Assembly (NCBI RefSeq): GCF_002902945.1
Contig: NZ_CP026101.1
Location: forward strand, 2,480,001 to 2,544,000
Source of the DNA: Paraburkholderia caribensis
GTDB taxonomy: Bacteria; Pseudomonadota; Gammaproteobacteria; Burkholderiales; Burkholderiaceae
Direction of reading: 5' to 3'
Length of the DNA stretch: 64,000 nucleotides
This document shows positions 53,011-60,546 of this stretch, piece after piece; positions within the stretch are counted from its first letter, which is position 1; each line of letters starts with the position of its first letter. A model generated the notes under the pieces. That model saw only the letters and a list, made by a program, of their open reading frames with translations. It was not told where the DNA came from and ran no database searches. Made by a program: the position numbers and the translations under genes.

Positions 53011-54069
53011 ATGAGCGGAAGTCGTAATGACAGCATCGATATCGCCAGGGGACTCGGCATCATTCTTGTCGTATTTGGGCATACGAAGGGGTTGCCAGAT
53101 GAACTGCACCGGCTTGTATATTCATTTCACATGCCGGCGTTCTTCGTACTTTCCGGGTATCTCTTCAACAGCGACAAGGCTAGTCGAAATGCGCTCAGTT
53201 ATCTGACAGAGAAATTCAGACGGTTGATCGTTCCCGCCTGGTTTATTGGTGCGACTTGCGGGCTGTTATTTTTATTGAAACTGGTCGCTCATAAGATCAC
53301 CGCTCTAGCGTTCATTCATCTCCTTTTCGGTACATTCGTCGGATTTCCTCGCGCGGACGGGAACTTCCTCACCACTCCCCTATGGTTCCTCTTCTGCCTG
53401 TTTTGCGTTGAAGCGATAGCAACCGGGATCGTGTGTAAGATCAGGGGTCGATCAAGCGCCATTGCAATGTGCATCATCGGCGTGACAGCGATAGGATTTT
53501 CAACGAGGTTGCGTTTCATTCCATTTGACATGCATGTTGCGCTAGGTGCGTTGCTCTATTTCGGACTCGGCACAGCAATACGACATTCGACTGGTTGGAC
53601 CTTTGAGGCCCTAGCTACATCATCATTGAGCCGGTTCGCGATCGTCGGAACGATAGTCCTCGGGTGGTTCGCATGTGCGCATTTCATGCGTGAGCCAATC
53701 AGCATGTCTGATAACTTCTTCGGCTCTTACCCGTTCTCGATAGCACAGAATGTCGTCACATCGTTTCTCGGAACATTGGCCTTTTTCTTACTAGCAACAT
53801 CGCTGCCTCGATCTGATTTATTGCGATGGCTTGGCACCCATACGGTCCCCATTCTCGGCTTCAACTATGTCGTGAGCGCTGCCGTAGTGCATCTCCTTGA
53901 TCACATTAACGCCAACCTTTGGTGGCTTTCGTTTGTGTTGCAGGCGGTGTTGCTCGCGACGCTCGCATGGTTGCTCGACCGAACCGGAATAATCGGTGAC
54001 ATCGCGAACGGACGACTCGCTTCACGGCGCCCAGTAGCGGCGGCACCATCCCGCCATAGGCCGACCTGA
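53011..54069 (+). CDS. acyltransferase 3 family O-acetyltransferase (lysogenic conversion candidate)
   Basis: A 352-residue membrane protein of the OafA/acyltransferase-3 type: IDIARGLGIILVVFGHT and YSFHMPAFFVLSGYLF carry the usual conserved His residues, with about ten helices. TTGGAGG precedes the ATG at 53011. It is encoded opposite to the tail and lysis genes on both sides and its composition is more AT-rich, so it looks like a cargo (moron) gene. It may modify host O-antigen or another surface glycan, blocking superinfection; inferred. Confidence 0.86.
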   Translation: MSGSRNDSIDIARGLGIILVVFGHTKGLPDELHRLVYSFHMPAFFVLSGYLFNSDKASRNALSYLTEKFRRLIVPAWFIGATCGLLFLLKLVAHKITALAFIHLLFGTFVGFPRADGNFLTTPLWFLFCLFCVEAIATGIVCKIRGRSSAIAMCIIGVTAIGFSTRLRFIPFDMHVALGALLYFGLGTAIRHSTGWTFEALATSSLSRFAIVGTIVLGWFACAHFMREPISMSDNFFGSYPFSIAQNVVTSFLGTLAFFLLATSLPRSDLLRWLGTHTVPILGFNYVVSAAVVHLLDHINANLWWLSFVLQAVLLATLAWLLDRTGIIGDIANGRLASRRPVAAAPSRHRPT

Positions 54070-54112
54070 GAACGACCCGCTCCGTGCGAACCCATAGGCG
54101 CCCGTGCCGCGC

Positions 54113-55897
54113 TTAACCTGCCATGTACCAGGTCGATCCTTCGCGGCGCCATGAATACACAGAATTTACGGTCAGTTGCATGTTCGCATTCGTGCGGGTC
54201 CTGAGTGTTGCGCTATTCACAATGGACGTGTTGCTGTCACCAACCAGCAGGTGAACCCATTGTCCACGAGTACCACCGACAAAGTCAGAAATAGCCGTCG
54301 GTGTCGAGTTGTTGGTGCGAAAGTTTTCGTATCCAGTTACGGTCGGAGCGGTCGCACCGTCGCCGAAGGTGATTCCAGCCCCTGAGTTATAGCGGACACC
54401 TCCTGACGTTGTCTGTGATTGATAAACAGGGGCTGTGCCAAAGTTTTTTACCTTGACATCTATATCCGACTTGTCGGCAGGATCCGACGCCGCACCAACC
54501 TCGTCTCGAACTCCATATCTATGTCGCGTCAATACGGTTTCCGTTACGACATCCGCCCACACTTTGGCTCCCTTACCTGTGGACTCGATAACGATGGCGT
54601 CGTACGTGTTGTCAGCGGCGATACCGTTGTTCCACGCGTGCGTCCCGTCAACCACGCAGTTCGCAGAGCGGATTACGATGCCGTGGCCATTGTTTCGATC
54701 TGCCCGTCCTCCATTTACGCGCACACCTTTTTGGTTCAGCACAAGGCCGACGTCAGACCCCTCAACGACACAGTTCGTGATGAAGCTATTCGCGCGGGCC
54801 GTGTCACCGCCCATCAACACCGCTGCTGCGAACAGACTGGCACTCGTGACTGCTCCGTTATTGAAGTTGGGTCGTGAGCTAAATTCACAATTGAACAGAT
54901 GCGCGTCGTTTGAATAGAGCGAGACGGCGGCTCTCTGGACCGAAAGATACGCATCGTCCTTCAGGCAGTTTTGCGTGAAGCAATTCGTCATCCGCAAAGA
55001 GGATCCATTCTCTTGAAAAAACGCTTCCTGCCTGAATCCATCAAAAAGGCATTGTTCAAAAGTGAACTTGCCAGCCAAATGATCAGGAAGGGCAGCATAT
55101 TCTGGAAACGGTACGATACCGAGACCTAAAGTCGAATCCTTTCCAAGCCAGACACCTCGTGCGTTACCTGCCGTAACGGCGGTATTTTTAAAGATGACCC
55201 CGATCGCTCCAGCCCCGGACACGCGCGATGCCGTATAGCCGATGACGCCCTCCCCCGCAAGCGCAATGACACTCGTGCCACTGAACGCACTCGTCTCCGT
55301 TATGACTCCGTCACCGACCAAGACAACACCGTTACGCCAGATGAATTTAGTGACGTTAAACGTCTTCCCCGCAGGGACTCGCAGCCGACCTCCACCGGCA
55401 CTCGACACCGCGTCCATGGCGACCTGGAACAGCGCGGTCTCATCCCCGGCTCCGACCAATCCGAAATCGTACAGGCTATATGATTCCCGGAGTTTGTCCT
55501 GCGCGGTACGCTGAACCGCCCCGGTACCGCTTTGACGGAATCCGATTAGCGATGCACCAGCAGGGGCTGCCAGAGACTCGACTGTTGCGCCTTGATGGAT
55601 TGTCATCCGGCCCGCCGCAATATCAGCCGCAATGTCGTTCGAGACGAACATGCTCGGAGAGATTGCCACATATGCAATCCCCGCGTGCGTCACCAAGTCT
55701 TTCATCGACAGAAGGATTCCCGCTTCCCAGTCACCCCGTACATTGAATGCCTTGAGCGAAGTAATCGCGTTCGCCGCCGTTGGGATCTCTCCGCCTTCCG
55801 TCACGATCGTTTGAGTAGCGAGCCCATGGACGATCGAGTGAAACAGATCGCTATCCGTGGAAAGGCGATCAATCTTCTGGATTGTCGAAAGCGCCAT
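54113..55897 (-). CDS. phage tailspike/tail fibre protein with beta-helix
   Basis: A 594-residue protein. The N-terminal ~150 residues (MALSTIQKIDRLSTDSDLFHSIVHG...) form a virion attachment part shared with other phage tail fibres. The middle contains a pectate-lyase-like right-handed beta-helix: ALFQVAMDAVSSAGGGRLRVPAGKTFNV and the repeated GVRVNGGRADRNNGHGIVIRSANCVVDGTHAWNN. The tail carries a short C-terminal region SVYSWRREGSTWYMAG. It binds and perhaps degrades a host polysaccharide. GGGGAA precedes the ATG; the upstream gene is the gpJ-like protein. Confidence 0.85.
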   Translation of the reverse strand: MALSTIQKIDRLSTDSDLFHSIVHGLATQTIVTEGGEIPTAANAITSLKAFNVRGDWEAGILLSMKDLVTHAGIAYVAISPSMFVSNDIAADIAAGRMTIHQGATVESLAAPAGASLIGFRQSGTGAVQRTAQDKLRESYSLYDFGLVGAGDETALFQVAMDAVSSAGGGRLRVPAGKTFNVTKFIWRNGVVLVGDGVITETSAFSGTSVIALAGEGVIGYTASRVSGAGAIGVIFKNTAVTAGNARGVWLGKDSTLGLGIVPFPEYAALPDHLAGKFTFEQCLFDGFRQEAFFQENGSSLRMTNCFTQNCLKDDAYLSVQRAAVSLYSNDAHLFNCEFSSRPNFNNGAVTSASLFAAAVLMGGDTARANSFITNCVVEGSDVGLVLNQKGVRVNGGRADRNNGHGIVIRSANCVVDGTHAWNNGIAADNTYDAIVIESTGKGAKVWADVVTETVLTRHRYGVRDEVGAASDPADKSDIDVKVKNFGTAPVYQSQTTSGGVRYNSGAGITFGDGATAPTVTGYENFRTNNSTPTAISDFVGGTRGQWVHLLVGDSNTSIVNSATLRTRTNANMQLTVNSVYSWRREGSTWYMAG

Positions 55898-55926
55898 TTG
55901 AGAATTTCCCCGTCTGAAATTGAAAA

Positions 55927-55944
55927 GGCCGCGATGACGCGGCC
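55927..55944 (-). terminator. terminator between tip protein and tailspike genes
   Basis: GGCCGCG (55927-55933) pairs perfectly with CGCGGCC (55938-55944) around ATGA. The left flank has only four A, then mixed bases, so partial termination is likely, lowering tailspike expression relative to upstream tail genes. Confidence 0.65.
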
Positions 55945-55972
55945 TCGTTTGCAATACAGAACTTCATTGAAC

Positions 55973-58900
55973 TCAGTGGTCTCCAGCGCCGCCCCCCCCT
56001 GAGTCCGGGTCGGCGGGCGTTGCCGTCACAACCGTCGCCAATGACTCGCTAAGCCAGTCGTTGTATGCCGTAATGAAATAAGTTCCGCCTGCCGCGACCG
56101 TGCAGGTGGCTGCGGAGCCTTCATATACAACCGCGCCTGAGTTGTCGCGCACACGATACCCGGTGACGTTCGCGTAGCCCGCTACTGACATCGTCAAAGT
56201 CACTGTGGGTGCTGCGCCGGAAACGCTGACCGATGGAGCTGGCGGCGGCGCATTCTTGACAATGATCGTCGCGGGATTCCCGAGCCCGGCGATATTGCCT
56301 GCCTCGACCCGGACATCGAACGTATCTGCCAGTGCTTCATACTGCCGCGCCTGATCCAGCGTCCACGTGAAGTTCTGCGCAGTAATATCGGCTCCGTATT
56401 TGACGACACCGCCCACGACGACATCGACATGGAAATAATCCACGTCAGCGCGTCGCTGGATTTCGATCGACAGCTGGTTGCCGACGAAAGGCTCGCGCAG
56501 TGAGAGCGTCGGCGGCGCAGGCGGATATTTGAACTCCGTTACTGTACCCGTCCATGTCGTGTACGGCCCCGGCAAGCCACTCGCACCGAAAGCGCGCACG
56601 CGGAACCTCCATGTACCGATTGCAACGGGCACATCGAGCACGTTTGAACCCGTCGCGCCGAGCTTGGCCCACGTGACACCACCATCAGAACTGCCCCAGT
56701 ATTCGTAAAGTAGCGCCCCCGCCGCCGGCGTAGCCGTGATGGACACGCGCCCCGGTGTGATCTGCCAGTTCGCAGAAACCTGGGCAATGATCGGCGCGTG
56801 TACCACGGTTGGCAGCAACGATGGTGACGTCGGAGCGGGCGGACTCAGGCCCGTCTCAGCCGTGTGCGGACTGGCTGCATTGTTGACAAACGTGAGTTCC
56901 ACCTTCCCATCGCGCGGCACCGCCCTGATCAACCGGACATCCTGTGACACCTTGTCGATCGCCGGACCAAAGGAGAACCGGGTCGGCTCTTCCAGGTGCC
57001 CGTCACTGAACTCGAAAAACTCAGGCAGCGGATCGATCAGCAGCATCGAGAGACCATCGTCGGCGTCAGGCTGCACGACCCTCAACGCTGCCGTCGGCAT
57101 CCCGTTGCGTTGCGCGAAGTAGACGTAATGCTGCGCACCCGCAGTCCATTCAAGCTGCTCGCTCACATAGAGATGCGAGCCCTCGACGTCCTCCACCACC
57201 CCAGAAATCCCCCACCTCGGCAGATCGTGCGAGATGCCGACGAGGTCTCCATACAGCGGAATCAGTCCGTCGAGCTCAGCGGTAATCGACACCGTCTTGC
57301 GCTGGTCACGGTTCGCGTACGCCATATAGATGCCTTCGCGAAATGCCTGCGCGCGTTTCGTCGGCCCGACCATCTGCACGCGTTTCTCGACGAGCGCGGG
57401 CGAGCCAGTCGGGATACAGGCGACATCCTGCCAGCTCCACGTGGTCTCATCCATATACTCGACCGTGACGTAATCCGGCGAATCGACGCTAAAGAAGCCG
57501 TAGTCCGCTTCAAACGAGCCGGCGACAATGTTGTCCGGCGTGAACATCGCCGTTCGCACCGTCTTCAGTTCGTCGCGGACAACGCTCACGACCCCGCCGA
57601 AGTACATCGGTATCGCGCGGCCCGCGCGGCAGATGGTGGTGAGCGCGTCCCAGAACGATCCCTTCGAGTCGAACACACCATTGAACTCGTCACCGCGCGA
57701 CGCCCACACGGCATCCAGTCGAACCAGCGCGTCGAGATCGAGTCGCCGGTCTGGAAGACCGAGACTGTAATCCGTGTTGCGTACGGCATCCGCAATGGCC
57801 CATGCAATGCTCCTGGTCGGCTGCGGCGCACTCCATCCGTTGCCCGTCCAGACAGGCAGCTTTCGCGTTCCGATGACGTGCACGTCGTGCGCGGTGCTCG
57901 AATTCAGCGAGTTCGTCGCTCGGGCGCGCATCGCAAGCAGCGTGACATTGCCGTAGTAACGCGCGCTCGGCAGATAGGCACGCAGTGCTGCCCACTGGAT
58001 GCGGTTCTGCGCCCGCGAGTCTTCATTGAGGTTGGATGTGCGCCGCATGCGCACCTCGTAGCGCCCGCCTGCGACAGGATAGCGATACGACACCATCTGC
58101 GGCTGCGCCGTCGCCATACTGACCGTGCGCACGTCGAGCGCGATCCAGTCCGCCAGCGCATGCCCTGCATCATCGATCAGCCGCGCCTGCGCCTCGAACG
58201 TCAGCGACAGCGACTGCAGCGAGCCGTCGTCGGCCGCATAAAACAGGCCGGACGGCAAGGTGATATCGACGCCGATAAAGTTGGCCGCGCTGCCCGCCGG
58301 ATTGGCCACGAACGGCCCCACCCAGTCGCCACTGTCATTCGGTGCCTGCAACTCGATACCGCTTACCGCATTGCTCGTCACGACATTGTCCGGAAACAGC
58401 GTAACCGGCTGGTTCGGCCCAACGATTTCGTATTCGATCTCGCTGAAGTTGCCGATGTCAGTGTCACCGATCAGCACCTGTTCGACCTCCAGCTCGCCCT
58501 GCGTGATACAAAAGAGCTCATAGAGGTACAGCTCATTGCCCGCATATTCGGTGTACGACTGCGACGCGAGATCGGGCGTGAGCTTCATCCGGCCATACAG
58601 CACAGGAATCGCCTCAAGCAGACGGGCGGTGTTACCGCTCGATCCGAGCGCATAGGTCGGACTGGTTGTCGTGCCCTGTGCGACGTTCGCCGTCTTCGCC
58701 GGAACGATGGCATTCACGAGCATCGAGCCGGCGGCCATCACCGCCATGGACACGCCCGCCTGCACCGCCATCATGCCAGCCGTCACTGTGCCAGCCGCCA
58801 CACCCGACGCCGCGCCATAGGCCGCCGCAGCAGCCCCGCCCGTATAGACGGCAGCCACTGCGATCGCGATCATCAGGACTGCCTGCAGGGGATTGGAGCC

Positions 58901-59149
58901 GCCACCTTGGGCAACCGGAATGAAATGAACGATGGCACCGTGAGGAATTGGCTTCGACCAGTCGGCTCGCAGCCAGAAGTCATTGTCGACGCATACGATG
59001 GATTGTTGCATGTCGACGCCGGCAAGTTTTCCCCACTGCGCGGGCGACATCGGCGATTCGATCTGACAGACCTGCCGCCCCTGCGCATGACAATATGGAT
59101 TCACCGCGCGCACGATTGTCGCGCTATAGGAAGCTGTACCAGCTGGCAC
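55973..59149 (-). CDS. gpJ-like tail tip/host specificity protein
   Basis: A 1058-residue protein of the lambda gpJ/TipJ type, forming the tail tip that contacts the receptor. It shows an Ala/Gly-rich membrane-like segment (AVLMIAIAVAAVYTGGAAAAAYG) at about residues 88-115, the central phage-tail module with AVLYGRMKLTPDLASQSYTEY, and C-terminal fibronectin-type III-like repeats (about residues 800-1050: PGRVSITATPAAGALLYEYWGSSDGG). GTG start; its first 26 bases overlap the NlpC gene. No gpI-like gene lies between them. Confidence 0.88.
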   Translation of the reverse strand: MPAGTASYSATIVRAVNPYCHAQGRQVCQIESPMSPAQWGKLAGVDMQQSIVCVDNDFWLRADWSKPIPHGAIVHFIPVAQGGGSNPLQAVLMIAIAVAAVYTGGAAAAAYGAASGVAAGTVTAGMMAVQAGVSMAVMAAGSMLVNAIVPAKTANVAQGTTTSPTYALGSSGNTARLLEAIPVLYGRMKLTPDLASQSYTEYAGNELYLYELFCITQGELEVEQVLIGDTDIGNFSEIEYEIVGPNQPVTLFPDNVVTSNAVSGIELQAPNDSGDWVGPFVANPAGSAANFIGVDITLPSGLFYAADDGSLQSLSLTFEAQARLIDDAGHALADWIALDVRTVSMATAQPQMVSYRYPVAGGRYEVRMRRTSNLNEDSRAQNRIQWAALRAYLPSARYYGNVTLLAMRARATNSLNSSTAHDVHVIGTRKLPVWTGNGWSAPQPTRSIAWAIADAVRNTDYSLGLPDRRLDLDALVRLDAVWASRGDEFNGVFDSKGSFWDALTTICRAGRAIPMYFGGVVSVVRDELKTVRTAMFTPDNIVAGSFEADYGFFSVDSPDYVTVEYMDETTWSWQDVACIPTGSPALVEKRVQMVGPTKRAQAFREGIYMAYANRDQRKTVSITAELDGLIPLYGDLVGISHDLPRWGISGVVEDVEGSHLYVSEQLEWTAGAQHYVYFAQRNGMPTAALRVVQPDADDGLSMLLIDPLPEFFEFSDGHLEEPTRFSFGPAIDKVSQDVRLIRAVPRDGKVELTFVNNAASPHTAETGLSPPAPTSPSLLPTVVHAPIIAQVSANWQITPGRVSITATPAAGALLYEYWGSSDGGVTWAKLGATGSNVLDVPVAIGTWRFRVRAFGASGLPGPYTTWTGTVTEFKYPPAPPTLSLREPFVGNQLSIEIQRRADVDYFHVDVVVGGVVKYGADITAQNFTWTLDQARQYEALADTFDVRVEAGNIAGLGNPATIIVKNAPPPAPSVSVSGAAPTVTLTMSVAGYANVTGYRVRDNSGAVVYEGSAATCTVAAGGTYFITAYNDWLSESLATVVTATPADPDSGGGGAGDH

Positions 59150-59513
59150 GTGGATACCCCATCATTCTGAGTTGTGGTCGCGGCGTAAAAACGACGCCAA
59201 CGCCTTCGATCGCATGCAACACACCACCGCCATCGAGATCCAAATACACGCCGACATGCGGCCTGTCGCCACCTCGCAGCAACACACCGCATCCGTGCAC
59301 TGGCTGGTCGACAACTCGCCATGCGCCGGCTTCCATCTGCGCGTGGTACAGATCACGCCTCTCGTCCGGAACATCGGGCAGGTCCGGCAACACGATGCCA
59401 AAATGATGCCGCTGCACCCACGCCAGCAGTCCCCAGCAGTCGAATGATTCAGGCCCACGTGCGCCGCTTGTCCAGGGCCGATTGATGTACTGGTTCGCGT
59501 CGTCTGCCGTCAT
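59124..59513 (-). CDS. NlpC/P60 family phage tail peptidase (gpK-like)
   Basis: A 129-residue protein with the nucleophile Cys in SFDCWGLLAWVQR and the catalytic His in RPHVGVYLDL. It matches lambda gpK-type tail proteins, which probably cut cell-wall peptides on DNA entry. Start overlaps the upstream gene by ATGA. Confidence 0.87.
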   Translation of the reverse strand: MTADDANQYINRPWTSGARGPESFDCWGLLAWVQRHHFGIVLPDLPDVPDERRDLYHAQMEAGAWRVVDQPVHGCGVLLRGGDRPHVGVYLDLDGGGVLHAIEGVGVVFTPRPQLRMMGYPRASWYSFL

Positions 59514-60049
59514 CGCACGAGCCCCGGAAAAACGTTCGGGCTGTAGACCTTCGACGGGAACGGACTGTTATTGATATCCGTGAGGGTCGCCGTGGCCGTC
59601 ACGCGCGTCAAAGTTGCTTTGGCGCTCGCGATATACAGCGTCAGCGGCTCACCGTCCTGCGGACCAGCGCCGGAATTGGATGCGAGGAAGCGCCGATGCG
59701 TGCATTCGATTTCCTCTGTTTGCGTCACCGCACTCTCGAGATGTCCAATGATCTCCGCGCTCGCACCATCAATGACAATATCGATCTGCGGCGCCTGCCC
59801 CTCTTCCATCGATGGCAGACTGAACTGGAACGCCACCGCAAGGAAGGTCACGTTTTTGCCGGCATCGAGCGGTGCATCGAACTCCAGCCGCGCCGTCAGA
59901 TCGATATAGTCTGCAACGACACGGATGGGTGCCGGATTACCGCTCCCGTCGATAAACGATGAATGCCGCAGTTCGAGCGTATCGAGCACGACTTCGCCCT
60001 GCGGATTGCTGGCATACACCTCCGCCAGCGCCTCAGTAATGGTCGCCAT
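59510..60049 (-). CDS. DUF1833 phage tail protein
   Basis: A 179-residue protein starting MATITEALAEVYASNPQGEVVLDTLELRHSSF; the family is DUF1833, common in siphophage tail modules, in the slot of lambda gpL. Its start is fused to the previous stop (TGATG). Function in tail tip assembly is inferred from position. Confidence 0.8.
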   Translation of the reverse strand: MATITEALAEVYASNPQGEVVLDTLELRHSSFIDGSGNPAPIRVVADYIDLTARLEFDAPLDAGKNVTFLAVAFQFSLPSMEEGQAPQIDIVIDGASAEIIGHLESAVTQTEEIECTHRRFLASNSGAGPQDGEPLTLYIASAKATLTRVTATATLTDINNSPFPSKVYSPNVFPGLVR

Positions 60050-60546
60050 CAATCCCACCTCTTTGGTCCAGGCAAGCTCTCGTGAATCAGCCGGTGTAGC
60101 GAATCGCCCATTGCGGCGATGTCCGCAGCCACATACGTTAGCAGCACGTCGTACTCGTCGCGCGACGGCAACGGCAGCGCCTTGACTTCCAGCGTCGCGG
60201 TCACGTCAAACCATGCCCGCGAGTCGCTGATCGCGCTTTTATATGGCGGGTCATCCATAAACCGCGCCTGCACCTGATTCACGCCCATGCCGTTGAGCAG
60301 GCCGACAGCAAACCAGTCGGTCCCCAGATTAATCTCGTAGGCAAGAAAGCCTTCGAAAAGGGCGTACTGCGAATGGGTGAATCGCCACGTCACCGATACG
60401 TGAGACGGAACGTTCGTGAAGCGACGTCGCTGCCGCGCGCGACCGTTATCCATGTCGGTGCGCGCGTAAGGCGTCACGGGCTGAACGCCATAACCGTTCG
60501 CACGCGGGTCAGGCAGCGTCGCCGGCCACGTTGGTAGCTCTGCCAT
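60049..60546 (-). CDS. phage minor tail protein (gpM-like position)
   Basis: A 165-residue protein, WPATLPDPRANGYGVQPVTPYARTDM at the start and FEGFLAYEINLGTDWFAV in the middle. Lies directly between tape measure and DUF1833 proteins, the place of lambda gpM. No catalytic motif. Start overlaps the tape measure stop (TGATG). Confidence 0.75.
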   Translation of the reverse strand: MAELPTWPATLPDPRANGYGVQPVTPYARTDMDNGRARQRRRFTNVPSHVSVTWRFTHSQYALFEGFLAYEINLGTDWFAVGLLNGMGVNQVQARFMDDPPYKSAISDSRAWFDVTATLEVKALPLPSRDEYDVLLTYVAADIAAMGDSLHRLIHESLPGPKRWD

